Assembly: GCA_016183065.1 (NCBI GenBank)
Contig: JACPFF010000006.1
Span: 124,001-188,000, forward strand
DNA: 64,000 nucleotides
Reading direction: 5' to 3'
From: Deltaproteobacteria bacterium
GTDB taxonomy: Bacteria; UBA10199; GCA-002796325; JACPFF01
Below the pieces are notes generated by a model. That model saw only the letters and a program-made list of their open reading frames with translations. It did no database searches and was not told the origin of the DNA. Of the stretch, positions 35,948 to 45,748 are shown piece by piece. Every line of letters begins with the position of its first letter. The stretch's first letter is position 1. The position numbers were made by a program, and so were the translations under genes.

Positions 35948-36347
35948 GCTGTCGTGGCAACTCCAGCGGGCATGGCGCTCGCTCGATGGCCGTGCCGTGG
36001 ATCTCACGCTCCGGTTGACGACGGATGAGGAGATGACGGTGCTGAACGGCCGATTCCGCCACCAATGGCGCGTGACCGATGTGCTGACATTTCCCTATAG
36101 CACAGTGGGAGTCCTCTGCGCTGGCGATATCGTGATTGCCGTCCGTCGGGCAGGGCGCCAGGCCAGAGAGCGGAAGACCCCACTGGCCACGGAGCTCCTC
36201 CGGTTGGCGGTCCACGGACTGGCCCATCTGGCGGGACATGACCATCATACCGCAAAGACCTTTGTGGCGATGCGTCAGGGAGAATGCCGGGCGTTGCTTG
36301 CGGCCTTGATGACGGAGGCTCGAAAAAAGTGCCTCGCCAGCTCCTGA
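35892..36347 (+). CDS. ybeY: Endoribonuclease YbeY
   Basis: The 151-aa metalloprotein acts in 16S rRNA maturation and ribosome quality control. The zinc site HGLAHLAGHDHH and the block VTDVLTFPYS are present. ATG 35892 overlaps the pgpH-like gene by 56 bp and has GGAG just upstream; ATG 35931 is an alternative that shortens the overlap. The sequence around the active site is slightly atypical (HLAGHDHH for HLLGYDH). Confidence 0.92.
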   Translation: MKPLKIQIHPALHMRAPRKLSWQLQRAWRSLDGRAVDLTLRLTTDEEMTVLNGRFRHQWRVTDVLTFPYSTVGVLCAGDIVIAVRRAGRQARERKTPLATELLRLAVHGLAHLAGHDHHTAKTFVAMRQGECRALLAALMTEARKKCLASS

Positions 36348-36353
36348 AGTAAA

Positions 36354-36381
36354 TTGACATTTCTGTTTCCCTCAATAGAAT
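36354..36381 (+). promoter_or_regulatory. Candidate promoter of the OmpA-family gene
   Basis: TTGACA (36354-36359) and TAGAAT (36376-36381) are separated by 16 bp, giving a 5' leader of about 45 nt before ATG 36432. A second TTGACA lies in the leader at 36397. Confidence 0.6.
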
Positions 36382-36431
36382 GCCCACCAGCATTCAATTG
36401 ACATGACAGCGACAACGGCGAAGGGGGCGGT

Positions 36432-37754
36432 ATGCGCGGATTACACGGCGGGTGGAAATGGGTTGCAGCGGTGGTGATGTCGGCCATCGGGATCTCGGCT
36501 GCGCATGCGCTGGATAAACGGCCGGATATGTCGCTCCTCGATCCCACCACCGACGGGGGTCGATACATGAGCGTGCACGACGCCGAGACCTTTTTACAGG
36601 GTCGTTGGAGCGTCGGTTTTTATCTCGATTATGCCCGCAAGCCGCTCGAACTGCGCAATCTGACCACCAATCAGCGGTTCGATATCGTCCGCGACGCCCT
36701 GAACGTTCATTTCACCGGTGCCTATGGCATTACCGACTGGGTGAGTGTCGGGGCCGCGGTCCCGGTGACCCTGTGGCAGGTCTTTTTTGATCCGAACCAG
36801 CAGCGCATTACGCTCGGCAATGCCCCGAAACAGCAAAAGGCGGGGCTGGGGGATATTCGTCTGGAGTCGAAGTTCCGACTCCTCGATATTGAACGATACA
36901 ACATTGGCGTGGCGGTCATTCCGCACATGATCTTTCCTTCGGGGCGCAAGGGGACATTCATCAGCGGGGAACGGTGGACCCCTGGCGTGAAGTTCGCCGT
37001 GGAAGGGAATGTCCGGGATAAATTTTTTGTTGGCGGGAATATTGGCTATCAATATGTGAACAAGTCGAACCAGTTTTTTGCCGGGAATCCCAATGCGATC
37101 ATCAACGATCTCATTACCCTCGGACTCGGCGCGCGCGTCCAGGTGACCGATGAGTGGGCGATTCTCGGAGAGGTCCTCTCGGAAACCCTGGCGAAGAGTT
37201 TCTATAAGCACGCCACACAGAGCCCCACGGAAATCCTCGGTGGTGTCCAATATGCGCCGCAACGTGGGGCCGCGCGCGGACTGGCCATGACCCTGATGGG
37301 TGGTGGCGGTATCACCCGTGGTGTGGGCGCGCCCCAGGCCCACGTCATTCTCGGCGTGACCTATCCGACGCCGAAGATTGTCAAGGAGTATGAACCAAAG
37401 GTGCAGGTGCAAGAGAAGATCGTGATTACGCAGAAGATCCACTTTGCCTTTGACTCGGCAGTCATTCGACCGATTTCGTATCCCATTCTGGACGATGTGG
37501 CACAGATTCTCCGGACAAATGCCCACATTGCCCATGTCCAGGTTGAGGGACATACCGACTTTATCGGAGGCGACGAATACAATCTGTCGCTGTCGCGACG
37601 GCGGGCGGCGTCGGTCGTCGACTATCTGGTCAAGGCCGGCATTGAGCGGCACCGGTTGGAACCCGTCGGTTATGGCGAGTCTCGTCCCATCGCTGATAAT
37701 CGGACCGATGAAGGTCGGGCAAGAAATCGGCGGACGGAATTCACCATCCAGTAG
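36432..37754 (+). CDS. OmpA-family outer-membrane protein
   Basis: The 440-aa protein has a signal peptide ending AAHA (about residue 26), a beta-rich region (about 50-320, many alternating strands such as VSVGAAVPVTLWQVFF) and a C-terminal OmpA domain (about 330-440) that binds peptidoglycan. HFAFDSAVIRP, VEGHTDFIGGDEYNLSLSRRRA and the NRRTEF end are the OmpA signature. GAAGGGGGCGG precedes the ATG. It is followed 13 bp later by recG. Confidence 0.9.
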   Translation: MRGLHGGWKWVAAVVMSAIGISAAHALDKRPDMSLLDPTTDGGRYMSVHDAETFLQGRWSVGFYLDYARKPLELRNLTTNQRFDIVRDALNVHFTGAYGITDWVSVGAAVPVTLWQVFFDPNQQRITLGNAPKQQKAGLGDIRLESKFRLLDIERYNIGVAVIPHMIFPSGRKGTFISGERWTPGVKFAVEGNVRDKFFVGGNIGYQYVNKSNQFFAGNPNAIINDLITLGLGARVQVTDEWAILGEVLSETLAKSFYKHATQSPTEILGGVQYAPQRGAARGLAMTLMGGGGITRGVGAPQAHVILGVTYPTPKIVKEYEPKVQVQEKIVITQKIHFAFDSAVIRPISYPILDDVAQILRTNAHIAHVQVEGHTDFIGGDEYNLSLSRRRAASVVDYLVKAGIERHRLEPVGYGESRPIADNRTDEGRARNRRTEFTIQ

Positions 37755-37767
37755 TACAGCGACGATT

Positions 37768-39827
37768 ATGCCACCAGCCGTTGCGGCATCACCTGAAGAG
37801 ACGCTCGTTCAATATGTCAAGGGGGTCGGTCCGCGACTTGGCAATCTGCTCAAAAAATTGGGCATTGTCACGGTTGCCGATCTCCTCTGGCATCTGCCAG
37901 CCCGGTATCTCGATTTTCGTGCCATCAGCCGTACCGGGATGCTCAGGCCAGGACAACATCAGATCGTCATCGGGACCATTGTCACCGGGGGGATCGGCGT
38001 TCTGGGACGTCGCCGGCGGCGCATCTTCGAGATGATCGTGGATGATGGTTCGGGTCCGATCGCGGCAAAATGGTTTCATTTTCATCAGGCCTATCTCAAG
38101 GCCTTCTGTGTGCCGGGGAGCACGGTCATGTTGAGCGGCGATGTCTCCGAGTTTGCGGGCGTGCCGCAATTTGTCCATCCAGAGATCGAGGTGTGGGATG
38201 AAGAACGTGCGCCGACCTCGGCTGCACGCTTGGTCGCGCTCTATCCCGCGACCGAAGGGGTGACACAACGGACGCTGCGTCGCGTGATGCATAACGCGCT
38301 GGCGCAATATGGTGCCGCGTTGGCGACCATTCTCCCCGCGGCGCTGTTGCACGCGCATCAACTCCTTCCCCGCGCAGCAGCGGTACAGATCGTGCATGAT
38401 CCACCGCCGGAGACCGATCTGGAGGCCCTCCAGGCGCGGCGCAGTGCCGCCCATCGGACGCTCATTTTTGAAGAGGTCTTTCTCCTCGAATTGGGGCTCG
38501 CCGTGCGGCGGGCCATGACCGCGCGCGAGCTGGGCATTGCGTTTGCGCACGATCACGGAGCGGTTGTCCGTTTGCGCGCGGCACTCCCCTTTGCCCTGAC
38601 TGAGGCGCAGGATCGGGTCGTGTGCGATGTCATTCGTGACATGGCGCGTCCGACACCGATGCGGCGGATGGTCCAGGGCGATGTGGGGAGCGGGAAGACA
38701 GTCATTGCCGCCATGGCGGCTGCACAGGCGATCATGGCCGGGTATCAAGTGGCCGTGATGGCGCCTACGGAGATCCTGGCCGAGCAACATTTTGCCACGA
38801 TGACGCCCTGGTTTTCCGCCCTCGGCATCCCGTTGGGATTCCTCAGTGGTGGCGTGCGTAGCGCAGACCGTCGCACGATGCTTCGACAACTCGCACAGGG
38901 AGAATTGCCGCTGGTGGTGGGTACCCATGCCCTGCTTGAAGCCGATGTCCACTTTCGACAATTGGGACTGGTGGTCGTCGATGAACAGCACCGCTTTGGG
39001 GTCGAACAACGGTTGGCATTACGCCATAAAGGGACGGAGTGCCCGGATATGTTGATTTTGACCGCAACTCCCATTCCACGCACACTGGCCATGACGGCGT
39101 ATGGGGATCTCGATCTCTCGGTCATTGATATGATGCCACCCGGTCGGAAACCGGTCGTGACCAAGCACTACCGCGAATCGCAACGAGACCAGTTGTATGC
39201 CGGGATGCGGAAAGAACTCTCGCGGGGGCACCAGATCTATGGCGTCTATCCCCTCGTGGCCGAGAGTGAAAAAGTGGATCTGAAGAATGCGACGGATATG
39301 GCGTGCCATCTGGCGGGCGTCTTTGGTCCCACCTATCCGGTAGCCCTCCTCCATGGTCAGATGCCGGGACGCGAGAAAGAGGCCATCATGCGACGGTTTG
39401 TCACGGGCGACGTAAAAATTCTGGTGACCACGTCGGTCGTGGAAGTCGGGGTCGATGTGCCGAACGCCTCCGTCATGGTGATCGAACATGCCGATCGTTT
39501 CGGGCTGGCACAATTGCATCAATTACGCGGACGGGTGGGGCGGGGCTGCAGCGTATCCGGCTCATGACCGAGACCCACGACGGATTTCGCCTGGCCGAGG
39601 AAGACCTCAAGATGCGCGGTCCCGGCGAGTTCATGGGGACGCGACAGTCCGGGCTGCCGGAGCTCCGCATCGCGCGTCTGGGCGAAGATGCCCCGATCAT
39701 TGCCGAGGCCCGTCAGGCGGCCTTTGCCCTCATTGACGAAGATGCCCGTCTGACCCGTCATCCAGCCCTTCGGCAAGCGGTGCTGGCGCGGTGGGGGCAC
39801 AAGTTGCAACTGTCGCTCATTGGGTGA
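37768..39827 (+). pseudogene. recG: ATP-dependent DNA helicase RecG, reading frame broken near the 3' end
   Basis: RecG remodels stalled forks and branched DNA. The wedge (OB) region, Walker A GDVGSGKT near residue 305, the DEQHRFG box near 403 and motif VI QLHQLRGRVGRG are intact. Directly after GRVGRG the frame hits TGA 39565-39567 (599 codons). The rest of RecG resumes in another frame with LQRIRLMTETHDGFRLAEED and runs to 39827 (RGPGEFMGTRQSG). Compared with other RecG proteins about 18-20 residues between these blocks are missing, so a deletion not divisible by three is the simplest explanation. An assembly error in GC-rich DNA is an alternative. Confidence 0.85.
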
Positions 39828-39877
39828 AGGTTCTCCGCCGCAACAGCGGGGCAATGCGATGTCGATAATAGATTGAG

Positions 39878-40021
39878 CGGGGGACGTGGGCCCCACGTCC
39901 CAGCCGCACCGCGGCGTTGAGGGCGACGACCGAGTCCGGGCACCCAGCGCGCCCCGCGCGCGAGAGGGGGGGACCCAACGGGCTTTGCCCGTTGGGGGGG
40001 CGACGTGAGCCCCTCCAATAG
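39878..40021 (-). repeat. Mosaic palindromic repeat, copy D (inverted)
   Basis: Read on the - strand it starts ctattggaggggctcacgtc and has the second hairpin type (39974-39996, CCCAACGGGC / GCCCGTTGGG). It then has a GCGCGC-rich tail, the ccggactcggtcgtcgcc module and the cgccgcggtgcggctggg tail. It lies between recG and the next gene in the only copy with inverted orientation. Confidence 0.93.
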
Positions 40022-40057
40022 TGTCGCTACATGATGACACCACGTGAGGCATCTGGT

Positions 40058-40639
40058 ATGCTGAAATATGTGAAGACATGGACACGCATCTCCCTGATTG
40101 TTCTGCTTGGCTGGTCCGCTGGGGCCCATTCGGTCCATGCCACTTCGCTCCTCCCGGCACCCGCTGATCGCCTGGTCCGCGACGCTGACATCATCCTGAT
40201 TGGCGAGTGCGCCAAGGTCACGAGCGTCCCCTATACCTCACCATTGGGATTTTCGCGGCAGATCGATACCTGGACCTTTCATCTGCAGGACGTCTTGAAA
40301 GGGGATCTCACCCCCGGCGATTTTTCCTGGAAGCAGATGGGCGATCGCTACGAGATCGGCAAGAGCTATCTCCTCTTTCTCTCACGGCTGCACGATGTCC
40401 ACGACCTGATGTCGCCGGTGGGGAAGATGCAGGGGAGTTTTGAAGTCCGGGCCGACGGATCTGTCGTGAATCGGCTCGGCAACCAATTTTTACTCCAGGG
40501 CATTGAAGAACGGGTGCCACCAGCGCAGGCCGGGGTGGCCAAAGGGATCCGCGTGGAAATGGATCAGCGCCAGGGGGCGATCTCACTTGAGAGCATGAAG
40601 GCACTGATCCGTTCGCTGAAGGATCGTGTGACACCATGA
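40058..40639 (+). CDS. Exported protein, partner of the matrixin-like protease
   Basis: The 193-aa protein has a signal peptide (ISLIVLLGWSAGAHSVHA) and then a beta-rich domain starting ADRLVRDADIILIGECAKV and continuing IDTWTFHLQDVLKGDLTPGDF. This resembles small secreted proteins that assess a VLKGD-type strand, but I cannot name the family. An earlier ATG pair at 40031 is in frame but adds residues before the signal peptide. The stop overlaps the protease ATG (ATGA), so the two are coupled and probably work together. Confidence 0.7.
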   Translation: MLKYVKTWTRISLIVLLGWSAGAHSVHATSLLPAPADRLVRDADIILIGECAKVTSVPYTSPLGFSRQIDTWTFHLQDVLKGDLTPGDFSWKQMGDRYEIGKSYLLFLSRLHDVHDLMSPVGKMQGSFEVRADGSVVNRLGNQFLLQGIEERVPPAQAGVAKGIRVEMDQRQGAISLESMKALIRSLKDRVTP

Positions 40640-41946
40640 GACATCTTGTGCGGATGACAATGCTCGGGTGCGTGTGTGGATGTTTCCTACTCCTCCCGCG
40701 CCTTCTCCACGCCGGTGGGCCGTGGTTTGTCGATGAAAAGGGGAGTGGTGTGCCGTACACATGGGCCGGAGGGACCATCATCTGGTATGCGGATGCGGGT
40801 GGGCTTGGGGCCTTTTCTGGTGCGGAGATTATTGATCAGGTCAAGAAGGCCTTCGATGTCTGGATGAACGCGGGTCTCCATCTTCCAGGCATGGTGAAGG
40901 TGAATACCGTCCAGGTGAGTGCGGTCCTCGGGGGGATATTGAAAGAGAAGCTGACCCCCGAGAATCTGATGAAACACCTGAACAAGACCCTGATTATCTA
41001 CGATGAAGACGGGTCGATTCTCACAGGAGAGGGGGTCAACCCTCAGGATGTTGCCGCGGTCACATTTTTGGGGGCGAAGATGGATCCGACAACGCTCCAT
41101 CATTTGGCGGGCGTCACGGTATTGAACGGCCTTTTTTTACAGGACGTCGATCCGGCGAATCCGGGTGGCAGCAAGTATGCCCGGTTCTTGGCCACCTTGG
41201 TCCATGAGTTTGGCCATCTCTTTAATCTCGATCACTCGGCCCTCAATTGGGAAAATATCAACGAGATCGTCTCCGATATCGGGGCCTTTGGAAAGGCCCT
41301 GCCGACAATGTATCCGGTCATTGTCGAAGGGGGCGGGCAGGAGACGCTCCATGTCGATGATGTCGTCGCGATTTCCACCCTCTATCCCCGCGCAGATTTT
41401 ACCAGCAAGTTTTGCGCGTTTGCCGGGGTATTGGTCGGGAGCGACAGCCTCGGATTCCAGGGGGCGCATGTGGTGGCCCGGCCGGTCAAAGACCCGATGA
41501 CGTTTGCCATTTCGGCGGTCTCTGGCAATGCCTTGCCGCAGGGGGCCGCGGATGGAAGCTACATCGTGCGCGGCATTCTCCCGGGCGAAAAATACACCCT
41601 CTCATATGGAAAAATTAATCCGGCCTTTGTCATGGAGTCATCGTTGCAACCGTATGGCGATGAAGAGGGAGAAACACCGCGCAGCGGATTCGAGAACGCC
41701 CCGATTACGGCCGGGAATGGGAAGGCCACAACGGTCTTGTGCAATGCGCCTGGAGAGACGGTGATGATGGATACCATTCAACTGGAAATCCCGAGCGGTG
41801 GAACATTTCAGGCGAAAAATCCCCTTGTTTCCGCCAGCACGCCGATGGCGCCTCCGGCCACGGCAACCGGCGGATCGCCAGGCGGTGACCCCGAGACCAA
41901 GGCGGGTGCAAAAAAGACCTTTGGCTGCACGTTCGTGCTTCCGTGA
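40636..41946 (+). CDS. Secreted matrixin-like zinc metalloprotease
   Basis: The 436-aa exported protein has a signal peptide (LGCVCGCFLLLPRLLHA) and the metzincin motif HEFGHLFNLDH near residue 190, followed by a serine as in matrixins (M10). WADAGGLGAF-like early strands fit the family N-terminus. The second half may be a beta domain (DFTSKFCAFAGVLVGSD onwards). The end is AGAKKTFGCTFVLP after a Pro/Ala/Gly-rich linker, with a Cys near the C-terminus as in the two GGGCSL proteins. Its substrate is unknown. Confidence 0.82.
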   Translation: MRHLVRMTMLGCVCGCFLLLPRLLHAGGPWFVDEKGSGVPYTWAGGTIIWYADAGGLGAFSGAEIIDQVKKAFDVWMNAGLHLPGMVKVNTVQVSAVLGGILKEKLTPENLMKHLNKTLIIYDEDGSILTGEGVNPQDVAAVTFLGAKMDPTTLHHLAGVTVLNGLFLQDVDPANPGGSKYARFLATLVHEFGHLFNLDHSALNWENINEIVSDIGAFGKALPTMYPVIVEGGGQETLHVDDVVAISTLYPRADFTSKFCAFAGVLVGSDSLGFQGAHVVARPVKDPMTFAISAVSGNALPQGAADGSYIVRGILPGEKYTLSYGKINPAFVMESSLQPYGDEEGETPRSGFENAPITAGNGKATTVLCNAPGETVMMDTIQLEIPSGGTFQAKNPLVSASTPMAPPATATGGSPGGDPETKAGAKKTFGCTFVLP

Positions 41947-41988
41947 TCAGCTTGTTTTCACCAGCGAGATCTGCTAGAGCTGCGGACC

Positions 41989-43443
41989 ATGAATCGGCAA
42001 TCCTGGTGGGTCGGTGTGTTGCTCGGTGTGGTGGGGTGTGCATTGCTGCGAGGGGGGATCTCCGCCGAGGAGACCGCCACCCAGAAGACGCCGCCCCGTG
42101 TGGTCTACACGCTCACCATTGCCGATGAGATCATCACTCCGACCATTGCCGAATATATTGCGCACGGTCTTGCCGAGGCGCATGCGCATCATGCGGAAGC
42201 GGTGATCCTCATCCTCGATACGCCGGGAGGCCTGCTCGAGTCGACACAACGGATCGTCCGTGATCTGATGAATGCCGAACTCCCGGTGGTGGTCTATGTG
42301 GCGCCCTCTGGCGGGCGGGCCGCCTCTGCCGGAATGTTCATCACGCTGGCGGCCCACGTGGCCGCCATGGCCCCATCGACGCGTATTGGCGCAGCCCATC
42401 CGGTGACGATCGGTGGGGCATCGCCAGGCGGGGAGCGTCCATCAGAGATGGCACCATCCCCTCCAACGTCCGCCGCAGAGAAAAAACGCCGTGGTACGAA
42501 GAAAAAGTCCGACCGGTCTCAGCACGATTCGACTTCCGCACCCGATCTGCATGCCGCCGCAGATCCCATGGGGGATAAAATCATGCAGGATACCGTGGCC
42601 TGGGTGAAGGGCATTGCCACGGGGCGCGGCCGCAATGTGCCGTGGGCCATATCCGCGGTGACCGAAAGTCGTTCCGCCACCACAGACGAGGCGAAACGGT
42701 TGGGAGTGATCGATCTCGTGGCGACCTCTGTGGAGGATCTGCTGCAGCAGCTCCATGGTCGCAACGTCGCGGTGGGGTCCACGACGCAGACCTTGCAGAC
42801 CGACGGGGCAACAGTGATGGCCATTGCCATGACCGTGCGTCAGCAGCTCCTGCAGGTGATTTCGAATCCCAATATCGCCTACATCCTGATGATGCTCGGT
42901 TTCTACGGTCTCCTCTTTGAGATCACCCATCCGGGAGGATGGATCCCGGGGATCGCCGGGACGATCTGTCTCCTCCTCGCCTTTTATGCCCTGCACACAT
43001 TACCGACCAATTATGCGGGGATCGCCTTTATTGTCCTGGGGGTGCTCCTCTTTTTGGTGGAGCTGAAAGTGACGTCGTACGGGTTTTTGACGGCGGCCGG
43101 GATCGGCTGTCTCGCTTTTGGGTCGATGATCCTGATCGATTCACCCGCGGAGTTTCTCCAAATCTCGCTTTCCGTGATTATCCCCGTGGTGGTGGCCACG
43201 GCCATGGTGGCGCTCCTGCTCGGTTATCTCGTGATCCGGGCGCAACGTGGCCACGTGGCCGTGGGGATCGAAGGGATGACCGGCCGGATCGCCGTGGTCG
43301 ACCGGCCGTTCACCCCGCGGGGCAAAGTCACGATCGATGGCGAAATCTGGGATGCCGAGGGAGAAACCTCTGCCCAGGTGGGTGAAGAGGTCGATGTCGT
43401 GCGTGTCGAAGGGATGCGTCTGATCGTGCGTCGGCGGACATAA
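41989..43443 (+). CDS. NfeD-type membrane serine protease (long form, ClpP-class)
   Basis: The 484-aa protein has a signal peptide, a ClpP/S49-like protease domain (about 35-260) with catalytic serine in [12 protein letters not shown] and a lysine in [11 protein letters not shown], four or five membrane spans (about 280-400) and a C-terminal OB-fold NfeD domain. A charged insert ([16 protein letters not shown]) interrupts the protease domain near residue 165. It is next to a slipin gene, the standard pairing for membrane-microdomain quality control. Confidence 0.9.
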   Translation: MNRQSWWVGVLLGVVGCALLRGGISAEETATQKTPPRVVYTLTIADEIITPTIAEYIAHGLAEAHAHHAEAVILILDTPGGLLESTQRIVRDLMNAELPVVVYVAPSGGRAASAGMFITLAAHVAAMAPSTRIGAAHPVTIGGASPGGERPSEMAPSPPTSAAEKKRRGTKKKSDRSQHDSTSAPDLHAAADPMGDKIMQDTVAWVKGIATGRGRNVPWAISAVTESRSATTDEAKRLGVIDLVATSVEDLLQQLHGRNVAVGSTTQTLQTDGATVMAIAMTVRQQLLQVISNPNIAYILMMLGFYGLLFEITHPGGWIPGIAGTICLLLAFYALHTLPTNYAGIAFIVLGVLLFLVELKVTSYGFLTAAGIGCLAFGSMILIDSPAEFLQISLSVIIPVVVATAMVALLLGYLVIRAQRGHVAVGIEGMTGRIAVVDRPFTPRGKVTIDGEIWDAEGETSAQVGEEVDVVRVEGMRLIVRRRT

Positions 43444-43484
43444 TCGATGCACCAACACATGAGGAAAGCACAAGGGAGGGGAAT

Positions 43485-44243
43485 ATGCCATTACCATTGT
43501 CACCCATCGGGATACTAATCGTCATGGTGGCGTTTTATCTGCTCAGTTGTATCAAGGTTTTGCGGGAGTATGAACGTGGGGTCATTTTTCGGCTCGGCCG
43601 TGCCCTGCGCCGTTGCAAGGGACCGGGGATTATTTTTGTCTTCTATCCGATCGATCGAATGATCCGCGTCTCCCTCCGGACCGTGGTCCTCGATGTCCCT
43701 CCGCAGGATGTCATTACGCGGGACAACGTCTCGGTGAAAGTGAACGCCGTAACCTATTTTCGCGTGCTCGATCCGAATCGCGCGATTTTGCAGGTCGAAA
43801 ATTATCTCTATGCCTCGTCGCAAGTCTGTCAGACGACACTGCGGAGTGTCCTCGGGGAAGTGGAGCTCGATGAATTGTTGTCGGAGCGGGAAAAAATCAA
43901 TCATCGACTGCAGGAGATCATTGATCGGCAGACCGATCCCTGGGGGATCAAAGTGAGCATGGTGGAGGTCAAGCATGTCGATCTGCCGGTCGAGATGCAA
44001 CGGGCCATGGCGCGACAGGCCGAGGCAGAACGTGAACGACGGGCCAAGGTCATTGCGGCGGAAGGAGAATTCCAGGCCGCAGCCCGGTTGCTGGAAGCCG
44101 CCCAGCTGATGGGCCAGCACCCGGTGACCCTGCAGCTCCGCTATTTGCAAACGTTGGTCGAGATTGCGGGTGACAAGAATTCCACCACGGTCTTTCCGCT
44201 GCCGATCGATTTGCTCCGTGCATTCCTTCCCGCTAAAACGTGA
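43485..44243 (+). CDS. Slipin (stomatin/prohibitin family)
   Basis: The 252-aa protein has one N-terminal membrane hairpin ([17 protein letters not shown]) followed by a band-7/SPFH domain: [30 protein letters not shown] and [18 protein letters not shown]. Slipins oligomerise at the inner membrane and are cut by NfeD proteases, which is encoded just upstream. The 3' end overlaps the convergent outer-membrane protein gene by 11 bp. Confidence 0.93.
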   Translation: MPLPLSPIGILIVMVAFYLLSCIKVLREYERGVIFRLGRALRRCKGPGIIFVFYPIDRMIRVSLRTVVLDVPPQDVITRDNVSVKVNAVTYFRVLDPNRAILQVENYLYASSQVCQTTLRSVLGEVELDELLSEREKINHRLQEIIDRQTDPWGIKVSMVEVKHVDLPVEMQRAMARQAEAERERRAKVIAAEGEFQAAARLLEAAQLMGQHPVTLQLRYLQTLVEIAGDKNSTTVFPLPIDLLRAFLPAKT

Positions 44244-44967
44244 CCGTGCCGCCGGCAAAGGCGCCCCAGTCGTTGGCGTCTTTGGTGATCCCGACCTCGC
44301 CACCGAGGTCGAGCGTGAAGCGTTTTCCGAGGAGGAGTTCGATGCCGCCCAGACCGCTGACGACTTCATTTTTGCCGTTCTTCTGGAAATCGGTGTACCC
44401 GAGAATTTCGGAAAAGGCGCCGAACCGTTCCCAGACGTATTGAAAACCGGCACCGTATCGCATCATCTCATCGCCATGCGTTTGAATCACGCTGCCGGCA
44501 TTGAGCGTGAATGTCGAGTGTTCAGTCGCCTGCGTCAGGAGGAGATTATTCGTGAATTGATAATTGTCTTTTCCCACGCGGCTCTCGGGAGAGGTCGGCA
44601 ATCGAACCGTCGTAAACCCTCCGACGAGTGTTCGGCCATTGTGCGATGCGGTGAGGGCCCCGACCTTGTGAAGGATCACGACGTCGCCGAAACCGGCATG
44701 ATTTCCACCCGTCTGTTGGACGCGCCATGGCACGACCAGGTCGACCTGCTGGTTCCCGGCAACTCCTTGGGTCAGCGTAAGCTGTTGGCGATTTTCTTTC
44801 AGCCCGCTCGTCGGTTGCTGGAACTGGTGGCCAAACTCGACCATGAGATGATTCGGCGGTGTGACCGCGGCCGATTCGATGCGCGGGGCGCGCAATGCCC
44901 ACACCGTCTGGCTCGCACAGAGGAGGGCGATGCTACAGAAGAGGCCGGAAACGAGACGGATTTTCAT
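44233..44967 (-). CDS. Outer-membrane beta-barrel protein (MetA/phenol-pathway-like)
   Basis: The 244-aa protein starts at ATG 44967 with a signal peptide ([19 protein letters not shown]). The mature part alternates in short strands ([49 protein letters not shown]) and ends AFAGGTVTF, the terminal aromatic typical of barrels inserted by BAM. This fits the outer-membrane transporter family typified by phenol-degradation MetA; no substrate can be inferred. Confidence 0.7.
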   Translation of the reverse strand: MKIRLVSGLFCSIALLCASQTVWALRAPRIESAAVTPPNHLMVEFGHQFQQPTSGLKENRQQLTLTQGVAGNQQVDLVVPWRVQQTGGNHAGFGDVVILHKVGALTASHNGRTLVGGFTTVRLPTSPESRVGKDNYQFTNNLLLTQATEHSTFTLNAGSVIQTHGDEMMRYGAGFQYVWERFGAFSEILGYTDFQKNGKNEVVSGLGGIELLLGKRFTLDLGGEVGITKDANDWGAFAGGTVTF

Positions 44968-45030
44968 CGGGGGTATAGTGGCTCCCTGCTGGTGAGATGT
45001 CAAGCCTCGATCCATGGGCTCGATCCATCA

Positions 45031-45060
45031 TTGATAAGAGATCTGTTATCGTGATACACT
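45031..45060 (+). promoter_or_regulatory. Candidate promoter of the small exported protein
   Basis: TTGATA (45031-45036) and TACACT (45055-45060) are 18 bp apart. The start at 45094/45097 is about 30 nt beyond the expected transcription start and has a Shine-Dalgarno, unlike the leaderless cases. Confidence 0.5.
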
Positions 45061-45096
45061 CTACGGATGCAATCTCGGGGGAGAGACGGAGGAATG

Positions 45097-45525
45097 ATGC
45101 ATCGGATCTGCACATGGAGCTGTATCGGAGTGCTTTGTAGTATAGGATTGTGGAGTCTGGCGGGGAGTGCCGGTACACCACAGGCTGGTCTGCAACAGGG
45201 GAGCAGGGCGGCGGCTGGGCAAACGCGTACGCCGGGAAGTCTGAGCCTTTTTTCTGCGGTGGCGCCGTGCCCCTGTCCCGGCGGGGTATTGGACACCTCG
45301 TGTATGCGGCGGGCGGCGGAGACGATCCAGGTCGGGCAGGGACTCCTCCAGACGTCGGCGTCCGGTGGCGCTGGTACGCTGACCGTGGTGGTCTCAGGCC
45401 AATCCCGTCAGGGACGTGCCTTATGTACAAAGAAGGTCGAGGAGATCCTCCGCAAAGCCGGAGTGACCTATTTCCAGACCAAGGAAATCGCAGGGCCGTG
45501 GCAGGTCCGATTCGGGGGGGAATAG
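45097..45525 (+). CDS. Small exported protein of unknown function
   Basis: The 142-aa protein has a signal peptide (CIGVLCSIGLWSLAGSAG). The mature part has a CPCPGG motif, and a C-terminal half (LTVVVSGQSRQGRALCTKKVEEILRK) that may form a small alpha/beta domain. GGAGGA precedes ATG 45094 and 45097; I chose the second for spacing. An in-frame ATG at 45067 coincides with the expected transcription start, so an alternative longer form is possible. No family is recognised. Confidence 0.6.
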   Translation: MHRICTWSCIGVLCSIGLWSLAGSAGTPQAGLQQGSRAAAGQTRTPGSLSLFSAVAPCPCPGGVLDTSCMRRAAETIQVGQGLLQTSASGGAGTLTVVVSGQSRQGRALCTKKVEEILRKAGVTYFQTKEIAGPWQVRFGGE

Positions 45526-45748
45526 GATCTGACGAGGGAAGAATCCGTCGCCCATAGCCGTGATGTGGCCAACAGTTGACCCTGCCAATAGTACTTGCCT
45601 TCCCTATTTCAATCGTGTTAGCCGTCCCGGCGAACTTCGCACACTCGCTTTTCCTTTTGGTCCAGCGAAGATAATGAGTGATTACGCTGGTTTGGGTTGC
45701 CGTGTGGTGCCCCATTGCGAGTGGAGGCCAACCGAAAGGAGTTTCGTC

